A DNA stretch of 64,000 bases from DASRDR01 sp035550795 (GTDB lineage: Bacteria; Methylomirabilota; Methylomirabilia; Rokubacteriales; DASRDR01). The position numbers and the translations under genes were made by a program. The DNA lies in contig DASZOL010000099.1 of assembly GCA_035550795.1 (NCBI GenBank), positions 1 through 64,000 of the forward strand. Direction: 5' to 3'. Positions 50,163 to 59,474 of this stretch are shown piece after piece (the first letter of the stretch is position 1; each line of letters begins with the position of its first letter). A model generated the notes under the pieces. That model was not told where the DNA came from and ran no database searches. It saw only the letters and a list, made by a program, of their open reading frames with translations.

Positions 50163-51128
50163 GTGTCCCGGCCGCCCTCTCCCGGCGACCCGCGCGTGAT
50201 CGCCTACCTCGGCCAGCGGCTCGCCTGGGCGCTCGCCGTCCTCGTCGGCATCTCCCTCGCCGTCTTCCTCGTCGTCCACCTCTCGGGGGATCCCACCGCG
50301 CTCTACATGGGGCCGGAAGGCACCCGGGCGGACTACGAGATCTTGCGTACGGCCCTCGGGTTCGACCGCCCGCTGCCGGAGCAGTACGGGCACTTTCTCG
50401 CGCGGGCGGCCCAGGGCGACTTCGGGCGCTCCCTCCGGCACCGGCAGCCCACGCTGCCGCTTGTCCTCGAGCGCTTCCCCGCGACGGCGACGCTGGCGCT
50501 CGCTGCCATCGTGCTGGCGACCCTCCTGGCGCTGCCGCTCGGGATCCTGGCCGCCGTGCGGCGAGGCTCCTTCCTGGACTCCGGGGCGATGACACTGGCC
50601 CTCGCCGGCCAGTGCATGCCGACGTTCTGGCTCGGCATCCTCCTCATCCTCGCCTTCGCCGTGAACCTTCGCTGGATGCCCGTCTACGGCGGCGAGGGCG
50701 TGCTCACCCTGGTCCTGCCGACCGTCACCCTCGGCATCTGGGCGATGGCGCGGACCGCGCGCATCACGCGGTCGAGCATGCTCGAGGTCCTCAACCAGGA
50801 CTTCCTCCGGACGGCGCGCGCGAAGGGCATCGGCGAGTGGTCGGTGATCCTCCGGCACGCCCTCCGCAACGGGGCCATTCCCATCGTGACGGCTCTCGGC
50901 CTCGAGCTCGGCAACCTCCTCGGTGGAGCGGTCATCACCGAAGCGGTGTTCGCCTATCCCGGCGTCGGCCGGCTGGCAGTGGAGGCCGTCGTGAACAAGG
51001 ACGTGCCCCTGATCCAGGCCGTGGTGTTCACGGTGGCCGCGGTCCTCTTGCTGCTGAACATCACGATCGATCTCCTGTACACGGCCCTCGACCCGCGCGT
51101 GCGCTTCAGCCACCGCCATGCAACTTGA
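50163..51128 (+). CDS. ABC transporter permease, DppB/OppB type
   Basis: Membrane subunit of a second peptide-type importer, 321 residues. Landmarks are VIAYLGQRLAWALAVLVGI, LRTALGFDRPLPEQYGHFL, and the EAA loop DFLRTARAKGIGEWSVILRH. The start is uncertain: GTG at 50163, or the in-frame GTG at 50196, which begins directly at the first helix. Neither has a strong ribosome site. It overlaps the DppC-type gene by 11 bases. Confidence 0.92.
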   Translation: MSRPPSPGDPRVIAYLGQRLAWALAVLVGISLAVFLVVHLSGDPTALYMGPEGTRADYEILRTALGFDRPLPEQYGHFLARAAQGDFGRSLRHRQPTLPLVLERFPATATLALAAIVLATLLALPLGILAAVRRGSFLDSGAMTLALAGQCMPTFWLGILLILAFAVNLRWMPVYGGEGVLTLVLPTVTLGIWAMARTARITRSSMLEVLNQDFLRTARAKGIGEWSVILRHALRNGAIPIVTALGLELGNLLGGAVITEAVFAYPGVGRLAVEAVVNKDVPLIQAVVFTVAAVLLLLNITIDLLYTALDPRVRFSHRHAT

Positions 51129-52062
51129 CGCCGGGGCGCTCTCGACCCGCATCGCTGACCCCACCTTGCCGGGGCAGGGCCGCGTGTGGCGGCGCAGCCG
51201 CATCCTGCTGGGATCGGGCGGCGCGCGGGTCGGAACGGTGATCCTCCTGCTGGTCGGGGCGTGCGCCGCGGCTCCGGGGTGGCTCGCGCCGGCCGACCCG
51301 AACGAGCAGCGGCTGCTGGCCCGCTTCACGCGCCCGGTGAGCCGCGCGGCCGACGGCACGCTCGCGATCCTGGGCACCGACCAGCTCGGCCGGGACATCC
51401 TCAGCCGCGTGGTCCACGGCGCGAAGACCTCCGCCCTGATCGGCCTCTCCGCCGTGCTCGTCGCCGGCGCGGTGGGAACCGGCCTCGGCCTCCTGGCCGG
51501 GATGCGCGGCGGTCTCTGGGACCACGCCATCATGCGCCTGGCCGACATGCAGTTCGCCTTTCCCTTCATCCTCCTGGCGATCACCGTCATCGGCGTGCTG
51601 GGGGCGAGCGTCCGCAACATCATTCTCGTGGTCGGCCTCAGCAACTGGGTCGCGTACGCGAGAGTCGTGCGAGCCGAGACGCTCGCCATCCGCGAGAAGG
51701 CGTTCGTCGACGCCGCCCGCGCCCTCGGCGTCCCGCTCGGGTCGATCGTCTGGCGCCACGTGCTGCCCAACGTTAGCGCGTCCCTGATCGTCGTGGCGAC
51801 GTTCGGGGTAGCGGGCGCCATCCTGACCGAGGCGGGCCTCTCCTTCCTCGGGCTCGGTGTCCCCCTCGCCATCCCGTCCTGGGGCGGCATGCTGGCCGAA
51901 GGGCGGCAGTTCGTGGACACGCGCTACTGGCTCGCGCTCTTTCCCGGCGCGGCCCTGTTCGTGACCGTCATGGGGATCAACCTGCTCGGCGACGCGCTCC
52001 GGGACGCCCTCGACCCGTACCTCCAGACCCGTCACGCCCGAACCTCCATGGACCGTCTGTAG
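51118..52062 (+). CDS. ABC transporter permease, DppC/OppC type
   Basis: The second permease of this importer, 314 residues. It has LAILGTDQLGRDILSRVVHG before helix two, ADMQFAFPFILLAITVIG, the EAA loop DAARALGVPLGSIVWRHVLP, and GLSFLGLGVPLAIPSWGGML near the end. It pairs with the gene before it; the binding-protein gene follows 14 bases later. No ATPase genes accompany the unit. Confidence 0.92.
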   Translation: MQLDAGALSTRIADPTLPGQGRVWRRSRILLGSGGARVGTVILLLVGACAAAPGWLAPADPNEQRLLARFTRPVSRAADGTLAILGTDQLGRDILSRVVHGAKTSALIGLSAVLVAGAVGTGLGLLAGMRGGLWDHAIMRLADMQFAFPFILLAITVIGVLGASVRNIILVVGLSNWVAYARVVRAETLAIREKAFVDAARALGVPLGSIVWRHVLPNVSASLIVVATFGVAGAILTEAGLSFLGLGVPLAIPSWGGMLAEGRQFVDTRYWLALFPGAALFVTVMGINLLGDALRDALDPYLQTRHARTSMDRL

Positions 52063-52076
52063 AGAGGAGCCTTGCG

Positions 52077-53639
52077 ATGACGCGACCGACGACCACCCGA
52101 CGGCGTCCGTCCTGTGTCCGGAGAATCGGCTGGGCCCTTGCCCTCCTCGCGGTCCTCGCCCTGCCGGGGCGGGACGCGGCCGCGCAGCAGAAGCCCGTCG
52201 TCGTCGTGCAGTCGGGCGAGGCCGCGACGCTCGACTGGCACATGCACTGCGACAAGAACGCCCACGAGCCGGACCGCCAGATCTTCGACACCCTGCTCCG
52301 GCGCAACCTCAAGACGCTCCAGCTTGAGGGCAACCTGGCGGAGTCCTGGCGCCTTCTCAACGACACGACCTGGCAGTTCAAGCTGCGGCGCGGCGTCAAG
52401 TTCCACAACGGCGAGCCGTTCGACGCCGCCGCCGTCAAGTTCAGCATCGAGCGGATGCTGAACCCCAAGCAGGCCGCACCCGGCCGCACGAGCATCGCCA
52501 CCATCGACCGGGTCGAGGTCGTCGATCCGTTCACGGTGAACGTCGTCACCAAGGCGCCCTTCCCCCTGCTTCCCGTCCGCATGAGCCCGGGCCACTGCGG
52601 GACGGTGGGCATCGTGCCCCCGAAGTACCTGGCCCAGGTCGGGGACGCCGGCTTCGCCGTGAAGCCCGTCGGCACGGGCCCCTACAAGTTCGTCGAGTGG
52701 GTGAAGGACGAGCGGCTCGTCCTCGAAGCCAACAAGGACTACCATCGGGGCGCCCCGGCGATCGACCGGCTGGTGTTCCGCCCGGTGCCGGAGCTCACGA
52801 CGCGCGTGGCCGCCCTTCTCTCCGGCCAGGCGGATCTCGTCAGCGACATCCCGCCGGACCAGGTCGGCAAGGTCAAGGCCAGCGGGAACGCCCGGATCGA
52901 GGTGTCGACGCTCGGCGGCTTCGTCATCATGATGAAGATCACCAACTACCTGATGCCCGGCCCGTGGCAGGACGCGCGAGTCAGGAAGGCCATGAACTAC
53001 GCGATCGACATGGACACGATCATCAAGACCGTGCTGGAGGGGTACGGCGACGTGCTCGGGGTGCCGCTGGAGAAGGAAGCCTTCGGCTTCAATCCCAACA
53101 TCAAGTGGTACGGCTACGATCCGGAGCGGGCCAAGGCGCTCCTCCGCGAGGCCGGGCACCCGAACGGCTTCGAGGTGACGCTCCACGTCCCGAACCGCCG
53201 GTACATGAACGACATCGAGGTCGTGCAGGCGATGGCCCAGATGCTGGGCAAGGTCGGCATCAACGCGAAGGTCGAGGTGGGCGAGCAGAGCGTCTACACG
53301 ACCAAGTGGCGCCAGCGCCAGCTCCTCCCCGTCTACATGGTCGCCTGGGGAGGCGCCGGGATCTTCGACGGCGATCTCCTGGTGAACTCACTCCACTCGA
53401 AGTCGGCGCTCGCGATCCACAAGAACGAGGCGCTCGACAAGATCCTGGAGGACGCGCAGGGATCGAACGACCCCGAGAAACGGAAGGCGCTCTACTGGAA
53501 GGCGCAGGAGATGATCTACGAGGACGCGCCGATCATCAAGGCGTACCAGCAGGCCCACATCTTCGGGATCAGCAACCGCCTCGACTGGACACCCTGGATC
53601 GACAACATGCTGTTCCTCTACGACGCAAAGCTGAAGTAG
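52077..53639 (+). CDS. Peptide/nickel-type ABC transporter substrate-binding protein (SBP family 5)
   Basis: Exported binding protein of 520 residues with a signal peptide (WALALLAVLALPGRDAAA). Family-5 motifs are VVVQSGEAATLDWHMHCDKN, LAESWRLLNDTTWQFKLRRG and VKFHNGEPFDAAAVKFSIER. The ligand-pocket residues WHMHCDK near the front are unlike the usual DPH pattern and may reflect a particular substrate. AGAGGAG precedes the ATG. Its operon ends at a strong hairpin, and it is followed by flavoenzymes. Confidence 0.93.
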   Translation: MTRPTTTRRRPSCVRRIGWALALLAVLALPGRDAAAQQKPVVVVQSGEAATLDWHMHCDKNAHEPDRQIFDTLLRRNLKTLQLEGNLAESWRLLNDTTWQFKLRRGVKFHNGEPFDAAAVKFSIERMLNPKQAAPGRTSIATIDRVEVVDPFTVNVVTKAPFPLLPVRMSPGHCGTVGIVPPKYLAQVGDAGFAVKPVGTGPYKFVEWVKDERLVLEANKDYHRGAPAIDRLVFRPVPELTTRVAALLSGQADLVSDIPPDQVGKVKASGNARIEVSTLGGFVIMMKITNYLMPGPWQDARVRKAMNYAIDMDTIIKTVLEGYGDVLGVPLEKEAFGFNPNIKWYGYDPERAKALLREAGHPNGFEVTLHVPNRRYMNDIEVVQAMAQMLGKVGINAKVEVGEQSVYTTKWRQRQLLPVYMVAWGGAGIFDGDLLVNSLHSKSALAIHKNEALDKILEDAQGSNDPEKRKALYWKAQEMIYEDAPIIKAYQQAHIFGISNRLDWTPWIDNMLFLYDAKLK

Positions 53640-53647
53640 GCGGCACC

Positions 53648-53690
53648 CGACGGCCGCGGGGCGGGCCGACGGCGCGCCCTGCGGCCGTCG
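53648..53690 (+). terminator. Terminator-like hairpin after the ABC importer operon
   Basis: CGACGGCCGC (53648-53657) pairs perfectly with GCGGCCGTCG (53681-53690), and a shorter inner stem GGGCG/CGCCC extends it. It starts 9 bases after the binding-protein stop, with no T tract, and separates the importer from the oxidoreductase genes. Confidence 0.55.
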
Positions 53691-53715
53691 AACCCATACT
53701 CGAACGGGAGACGTC

Positions 53716-55668
53716 ATGAGTGAGTTTCGACGGCTGTTCAGTCCGGTGAAGCTCGGGCGCCGCGAGGCGAAGAACCGCATCGTGTCCACTCCCCACGGCG
53801 CGGCCTTCGGCGAGAAGGGCGGCATCACCGACCGCTACATCCGCTACCACGAGGAGAAGGCGAAGGGCGGCTGCGGCGTCGTGATGATGTTCGGCTCGTC
53901 GAGCATCCACCCCACCTCGGTGAACGACTGGGGCGAGGTGAACAACTGGGACGACGGCATCATCCCCCAGTTCCGCCAGATGAGCGACGCCATCCACCGT
54001 CACGGGGCGCTCTGTCTCTCGCAGATCTCTCATCGCGGCCGCCGCGGACACTCCTGGTACTCCGGGGTGCCGCTCTGGGCACCCTCGGACACCCGCGAGG
54101 AGCGGCACCGCGAGTGGCCCCACGTCATGACCAAGCGCGAGATCCGCGAGGTGATCGACGCCTGGGCCGCCGCCGCCGTGCGTCTTCTGAAGGGCGGCTA
54201 CGACGGCTGCGACATCCCTCTCTACGGGGGACACCTTCTCGAGAACTTCCTCTCGCCCCTCACGAACAAGCGCACCGACGAGTACGGGGGCGCGATCGAG
54301 AACCGAACGCGGCTCGCCTGCGAGGTGCTCCGCGCCGTCCGGGACGCCGTCGGGCCGGACTTCATCATCGGCGTCCGCCACAGCGGTGACCACTTCGTGC
54401 CCGGAGGCCTCAGCCGGGAAGAGCTACTCGAGGTCGCCCGGCTCGTCGACGGCCTCGGCATCGCCGACTACTGGATGGTGAGCGGCTCCAACACGGAGAC
54501 GCTGAAGTACGAGGCGATGGTGACCCCGTCCCTCTACCATCCCCACGGGCTCTTCAACGACCTCGCCGGCCTGACGCGCTCCGTTGTCCGGGTCCCCGTG
54601 ATCGTGGCAGGCCGCGTCTCGACGGTGGAGCAGGCCGAGGCTGCCCTCGCCGCCGGCGTGTGCGACCTGGTCGGCATGACCCGGGCGCTCATCGCCGACC
54701 CCGAGCTGCCCCGGAAGAGCCTGGCGGGGCGGCTCGACGACATCCGTGTCTGCGTCGGCGCCAGCGAGGGCTGCATCGGCCGCCTCCGCCAGGGCAAGGC
54801 GATCGGGTGCGTCCAGAACCCGGTGATCGGCCGCGAGGGCGAGCTGGCCGAGATCCGCCCGGCCACGCGGCCGAAGCGCGTGGTCGTGGTCGGGGGCGGT
54901 GCCGCCGGCCTGGAGGCCGCGCGCGTGGCCGCCATCCGTGGACACCAGGTGACCCTGCTGGAAGCGTCCAGGGATCTGGGCGGCCAAATCCTCGCGGCCG
55001 CCCGGGCGCCGAAGCGCGAGGACTACGCGGTGATCGCGTCGTGGCTTGCGGCCCAGGTCCGGAAGGTCGGCGTCGACGTGCGCCTGAACGCGTTCGCGTC
55101 GGCGGCCGACGTGCTGGCGCACGCCCCCGACGCGGTGATCGTCGCCACCGGCGCCACCGCGCGCGTCCCGGACCTGCCCGGCGTCAGTCTGCCGCACGTC
55201 GCCACCACGGTCGACGTGCTGCTGGGCCGCGTGGCGACGGGCCGGCGCGTCGTCGTGGTCGACGAAGACGGTCACTACGCAGCGCCCACGACGGCGGACC
55301 TTCTCGCCGGACGCGGCTGCCAGGTGACGCTGATCACCAGGTACTTCATGGTGGGCGAGGACATCGACGAGGGCATCCGCTCGGATCTGTACGGGCGTCT
55401 CTTCGGCCAGGGCGTCGTCCTCCAGCCCCTGACGGCGGCGAAGGCGATCCTGCCCGGCGGCCTCCGCACGCGCCACACCTTCTCGGGCGCGGAGGCGACG
55501 CTCGAGGCCGACACCGTCGTCCTGTCGTTCGGAGGCAAGGCCAACGACGGCCTGTTTCACGAGCTCGACGGGCGGGTGCCGGAGCTCCGGCTGGCCGGCG
55601 ACGCGGTCTCGCCCCGCCGCATCCACGACGCGCTCCTCGACGGGACGCGCGTCGCCCGCGCTCTGTGA
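53716..55668 (+). CDS. Old-yellow-enzyme-type FMN/FAD oxidoreductase (2,4-dienoyl-CoA reductase/dimethylamine dehydrogenase-like)
   Basis: A 650-residue flavoprotein with an N-terminal TIM barrel (FSPVKLGRREAKNRIVSTPH, ISHRGRRGHS, YDGCDIPLYGGHLLENFLSP) binding FMN, then a Fe-S linker and a C-terminal dinucleotide-binding half (VVVVGGGAAGLEAARVAA, VIVATGATARVPDLPG). Family members demethylate N-methyl amines or reduce dienoyl-CoA. In the linker the usual CxxCxxxC pattern reads Cys346-V-G-Ala-S-E-G-Cys353, with Cys365 later, so one of four iron-sulfur cysteines is missing. It precedes a DAO-type oxidase and follows an importer, suggesting amine catabolism. Confidence 0.9.
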   Translation: MSEFRRLFSPVKLGRREAKNRIVSTPHGAAFGEKGGITDRYIRYHEEKAKGGCGVVMMFGSSSIHPTSVNDWGEVNNWDDGIIPQFRQMSDAIHRHGALCLSQISHRGRRGHSWYSGVPLWAPSDTREERHREWPHVMTKREIREVIDAWAAAAVRLLKGGYDGCDIPLYGGHLLENFLSPLTNKRTDEYGGAIENRTRLACEVLRAVRDAVGPDFIIGVRHSGDHFVPGGLSREELLEVARLVDGLGIADYWMVSGSNTETLKYEAMVTPSLYHPHGLFNDLAGLTRSVVRVPVIVAGRVSTVEQAEAALAAGVCDLVGMTRALIADPELPRKSLAGRLDDIRVCVGASEGCIGRLRQGKAIGCVQNPVIGREGELAEIRPATRPKRVVVVGGGAAGLEAARVAAIRGHQVTLLEASRDLGGQILAAARAPKREDYAVIASWLAAQVRKVGVDVRLNAFASAADVLAHAPDAVIVATGATARVPDLPGVSLPHVATTVDVLLGRVATGRRVVVVDEDGHYAAPTTADLLAGRGCQVTLITRYFMVGEDIDEGIRSDLYGRLFGQGVVLQPLTAAKAILPGGLRTRHTFSGAEATLEADTVVLSFGGKANDGLFHELDGRVPELRLAGDAVSPRRIHDALLDGTRVARAL

Positions 55669-55786
55669 TGCGGACCGACGCGGTCCACGGGCGCCCCGGC
55701 GTCAGCCCCCCCGTCTTCCCTCGCCGGAGGCGGGCGGCGCCTCGGGCCGTCACGGGCCGCTGGCCCAAGGCGTCGGGGCGACCAGC

Positions 55787-56965
55787 ATGACGCTCCCGCG
55801 AGCCGCCAGCGTCGTGGTGATCGGCGGGGGTGCCGTCGGCTGCAGCATCGCCTACCACCTGGTCCGCCGGGGCGTCCGTGACGTGGTGGTACTCGAGCGC
55901 GAGACGGTCGGCAGCGGTACCACCAGCAAGGCCGCCGGCGGCATCCGGGCCCAGTTCGGCACCGAGACCGAAATCCGCTTCTCGCTCGAGGGGCAGCGCG
56001 TGCTGGAGACCTTCAAGGAGGAATTCGGCGGCGACCCGGGATTCCAGCGGATCGGCTATCTCTTCCTGATCTCCAGCGCGGCGGATCTCCGCGGCTTCGA
56101 GACGAGGATCGCACTCCAGCGTCGGCTCGGCGTCGACGTGCGCGTGATCACCCCCGCGGAGGCCCAGGCCATCGTCCCGGCGCTGTTCGTCGACGACCTG
56201 GTCGCGGCGGTGTGGGGCCCGAACGACGGCGTCGCCGGGCCCGCCGAGGTGACGGCCGGATTCGCCCGACGCGCCCGCGAGCTGGGCGCGCGCATCGTCG
56301 AGGGCGTCGAGACCACCGGGCTCACCCTCGCGGCCGGGCGTGTTCGCGGCGTGGAGACGTCGGCCGGACCGGTCGCCGCACCGGTCGTCGTCAACGCCGC
56401 CGGCCCCGCGGCGGCCCGCGTCGGCCGCCTGGCCGGCCTGACGTTGCCCGTGTACCCGCGGCGGCGGCACATCTTCTACACGGAGCCGTTCCCCGAGATC
56501 CGGGCCCCCGTGCCGATCACGACGGATACCGGGAGCGGGTTCTACTTCCGCAAGGAGATGGAGCAGCTGCTGCTGAGCCCGGGAGACGTCAAGGACATCG
56601 GCGACGACCAGACGGCGCCGGTGGACTGGAGCATGATGGAGGAGGCCGTGGCGAAGGCCGTCCACCGGGTCCCGCCGGTCGAGCGGGCGCGGATCGCCGG
56701 TGGCTGGGCCGGGCTCCGCCCCCTCACACCGGATGACCATGCGATCCTCGGCTGGGCGCCCGGGGTCGACGGTTTCTTCCTCGCCGTCGGCTGGGGCGGG
56801 CACGGCTTCCAGCACTCGCCCGCCACTGGCCGCGTCGCCGCCGAGTGGATCGTCGACGGCCGGCCCTCGATGGACCTCTCGCTCTTCGACCCCGCTCGCT
56901 TCGACGGCCGCACGCCCCCGCTCCCCGGCGAGGAGCCGGGCCCCGGCCGGCCGGACGCGGAGTGA
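55787..56965 (+). CDS. DAO-family FAD-dependent amine oxidoreductase
   Basis: A 392-residue D-amino-acid-oxidase/sarcosine-oxidase-like flavoenzyme. It has VVVIGGGAVGCSIAYHLVRR (FAD-binding GxGxxG), the flavin-contacting GSGTTSKAAGGIRAQFG, VVNAAGPAAARVG and the C-terminal GWGGHGFQHSPATGRVAAE. This group oxidises secondary or N-methyl amino acids such as sarcosine or opines. It resembles the beta subunit of sarcosine oxidase more than D-amino acid oxidase. Together with the flavoprotein upstream it may strip N-methyl groups. Confidence 0.9.
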   Translation: MTLPRAASVVVIGGGAVGCSIAYHLVRRGVRDVVVLERETVGSGTTSKAAGGIRAQFGTETEIRFSLEGQRVLETFKEEFGGDPGFQRIGYLFLISSAADLRGFETRIALQRRLGVDVRVITPAEAQAIVPALFVDDLVAAVWGPNDGVAGPAEVTAGFARRARELGARIVEGVETTGLTLAAGRVRGVETSAGPVAAPVVVNAAGPAAARVGRLAGLTLPVYPRRRHIFYTEPFPEIRAPVPITTDTGSGFYFRKEMEQLLLSPGDVKDIGDDQTAPVDWSMMEEAVAKAVHRVPPVERARIAGGWAGLRPLTPDDHAILGWAPGVDGFFLAVGWGGHGFQHSPATGRVAAEWIVDGRPSMDLSLFDPARFDGRTPPLPGEEPGPGRPDAE

Positions 56966-57002
56966 CGGCCATCACCCCACGCCACCGGAGGACATGCGCC
57001 CG

Positions 57003-57974
57003 ATGAGCCTCAAGATCGTGGTCCCGGACGACTTCCCGGCCGCCCTTACCGGCTCGGCCGCCGAGCCGCGCCTCCGATCCATGGGCGACGTCGTCGTCCA
57101 CACCGAGCGGGGGGCGGACCAGGAGGCGGAGCTGATCCGCCGGATCGGCGACGCGGAGGTCGTCATCAACATCCGGGCCCACGCGCGGTTCACCGACGGC
57201 GTGCTCGCCGCCTGTCCCCGCCTCCGCCTCATCTCGATCTGGGGCACGGGCACGGACAACGTGGACCTCGCCGCGTGCCGGGCGCGCGGCGTAGCGGTGA
57301 CCAATACCCCCGGCGTGAACGCCCACGCCGTCGCCGAGCACACGATCGCCCTCATGCTGGCCATCGCGCGGCGCATCCCCGCGATGGATCGGGACACGCG
57401 CGCCGCCCAGTGGCCCCGTGGGCTCCTCGTCCAGCTCGAAGGGCGGACGGTCGGCCTGGTCGGACTGGGGGCGATCGGCGGCCGCGTCGCCCAGCTCCTG
57501 GTCCCGTTCGGCGTCCGCCTGCTCGCGGCGACCTACGGGCCGGATGCGGGCCGCGCCGCCGCGGCCGGCGCGCGCCACGTCCCGGTCGAGACGCTGCTCC
57601 GGGAGTCCGACATCGTGAGCCTCCACCTCCGCCTGAGCGCGGACACGCAGGGCTACCTCGGGCCCGATCGCCTCGCGCTCATGAAGCCGACCGCATTCCT
57701 CGTGAACACGGCCCGCGGCGGGCTCGTGGACAAGGCGGCCCTGGTCGCCGCCCTGCGCGAGGGACGGATCGCGGGTGCCGCGCTCGACGTATTCCACGAG
57801 GAGCCCATCCCCGCGGGAGATCCGATCCTCGATCTCGCCAATGTCGTGCTGACCCCGCACAACGGGGGCATGACGCGCGAGGTGATCGACGCCGGGCTCT
57901 TGCGGGCGGTGGAGAACGTCGAGCACTTCCTCTCGAGCCGCCCGCGGGACGTTGTCGTGCCCCCGCGCCGCTGA
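57003..57974 (+). CDS. D-2-hydroxyacid dehydrogenase (NAD-dependent)
   Basis: A 323-residue enzyme of the phosphoglycerate dehydrogenase-like family. The NAD-binding loop is VGLVGLGAIGGRVAQLL, the catalytic Arg is in VNTARGGLVD, Glu in FHEEPIPAGD and His in LTPHNGGMT. It interconverts D-2-hydroxy acids and 2-keto acids. The start is either ATG 57003, 11 bases after GGAGG, or ATG 56994, 2 bases after it. It could reduce the keto acid produced by the preceding oxidase. Confidence 0.9.
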   Translation: MSLKIVVPDDFPAALTGSAAEPRLRSMGDVVVHTERGADQEAELIRRIGDAEVVINIRAHARFTDGVLAACPRLRLISIWGTGTDNVDLAACRARGVAVTNTPGVNAHAVAEHTIALMLAIARRIPAMDRDTRAAQWPRGLLVQLEGRTVGLVGLGAIGGRVAQLLVPFGVRLLAATYGPDAGRAAAAGARHVPVETLLRESDIVSLHLRLSADTQGYLGPDRLALMKPTAFLVNTARGGLVDKAALVAALREGRIAGAALDVFHEEPIPAGDPILDLANVVLTPHNGGMTREVIDAGLLRAVENVEHFLSSRPRDVVVPPRR

Positions 57975-58046
57975 TCCGCCGAGCTCTCTCGTGAGCCCAC
58001 GGGCTGCCGGCCGCCCGATCGACTCCCGCGGAGACGGGGCCACCCC

Positions 58047-59195
58047 GTGAGCGCCGAGCCGGAGGGCATCAGCGCCGCGGAGTACCGGGACCGGCTCGAT
58101 CGGGTCCGGGCGGCGGTGAAGGCGGCGGACCTGGTCGGCCTCGTGGCGTTCGCCGACTGCTGGCGCGGCGCCAACGTCGGCTACTTCACGGAGTTCCGAC
58201 CTCTCGACGGCGTCTCGGACATCGCCAACGCGCTCGTCGTCGTTCCCGCGGAGGGAGAGGCCACGCTCGTCGTGTCCGAGCAGTGTCTCAGCTACGCCGC
58301 CAGCGTCACGAGCTTCCCGGTGCGGCCCTTCCGCGACCTGGACTCGGTCCTGGCTCCCCTCGCCCGCAACCCCGAAGGCCGCGTCGGGCTCGCCGGCGAC
58401 GCGTACGTCCCGGCCAGCGTCCGGAACCGCCTCCTCGACGCGCTCGGCGGCGCGGCGCTCGAGCCCACGGCGGCGCTGGCGGACCTGAAGGCCGTGAAGA
58501 GTCCCGCAGAGATCAGGCTGCTCCGGAGGGCGGCCGAGCTCACGGACCTGGCCATGGCAACGATCAAGGACGCGCTCGCGGGCGGGCGGCCCCACACCGA
58601 GCGCGAGCTCGCCCGGCTCGCCGACGCGGCGATGATCGCCGCCGGCGCGGACCGGACGGCCTACGACTCGATGGTGCAGGCCGGCCCGCGCTCCGCGTAC
58701 AATCTCGCCCGCCCGACCGACCGGATGCTCCGGCCGGGTGATCTGGTGATGACCGACATCGGCGCCCGCTATCGTGGCTACGTCGCCGACGGCGGCCGGG
58801 GCTTCACCTACGGGCCGGCGAGCGCCGAGAAGCGGGCGATCGTCGAGGCGGCCGCCGGCGCCGTGGAGACGGGTCTCGCCGCCGCGCGGCCCGGGATGCT
58901 CGCGGCCGAGCTGAACGCGGTGATCCAGCAGGCGCTCGTCGAGTCGGGCTACGAGCGCTACTCGGGGGAGGCGCGGGGCCACGGGACGGGCCATGGCACC
59001 GGCATGGACCCGGAGGAGGAAAGCCCCTGGATCGGACCCGGTAACCGGACGGGCCTGGTAGCGGGCATGGTCTTCACGCTCAAGGCGACCATCACGGTCC
59101 CGGGCGTCGGCGGCCTCCGGACGGAGCGCATCGTGCACCTCGCCGAGGGCGGCGCCGATCCCCTCGACGCGTTTCCCATGCGGCTCCACTGGTAG
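58047..59195 (+). CDS. M24-family Xaa-Pro peptidase-like protein
   Basis: A 382-residue pita-bread-fold metalloprotein related to aminopeptidase P, prolidase and creatinase. The metal ligands are Asp in MTDIGARYRGYVAD (two), His in GHGTGHGTGMD, Glu in PEEESPWIGPG (possibly) and Glu in RTERIVHL. It may hydrolyse a dipeptide, or a creatine-like compound. The start is a GTG. Its place after three oxidoreductases suggests an initial hydrolysis step for an imported N-methyl or proline-containing compound. Confidence 0.85.
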   Translation: MSAEPEGISAAEYRDRLDRVRAAVKAADLVGLVAFADCWRGANVGYFTEFRPLDGVSDIANALVVVPAEGEATLVVSEQCLSYAASVTSFPVRPFRDLDSVLAPLARNPEGRVGLAGDAYVPASVRNRLLDALGGAALEPTAALADLKAVKSPAEIRLLRRAAELTDLAMATIKDALAGGRPHTERELARLADAAMIAAGADRTAYDSMVQAGPRSAYNLARPTDRMLRPGDLVMTDIGARYRGYVADGGRGFTYGPASAEKRAIVEAAAGAVETGLAAARPGMLAAELNAVIQQALVESGYERYSGEARGHGTGHGTGMDPEEESPWIGPGNRTGLVAGMVFTLKATITVPGVGGLRTERIVHLAEGGADPLDAFPMRLHW

Positions 59196-59474
59196 GCGCC
59201 GGCTCCTGAAGGACGTCTCGCTGCACCGGCTAGGGATCGTCGCCCCTCCTGATGCCTGCGGCGACTGGCCCGTGACAGGGAGCGCCACGCATCGGTTGTG
59301 ATCGTGGCCGCCGGACACCTGCGTTCGCCGACAAGCTCCGTGAGCTGGTCCTGGACGTGCGCCAGAGCACGCTCCTGATCCGGAGCCGGACGGCGACGCG
59401 TGTCCCTCGCGCCGGCCGCCGCCACCCACGACGTAGGTCCGCTGAGCTCTGACGAAAGACGGCGGAGACACATC

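Noticed and set aside
59196..59474. Short open pieces before the large glycosyltransferase
   Set aside because: They have no conserved motif, ribosome site or consistent frame.
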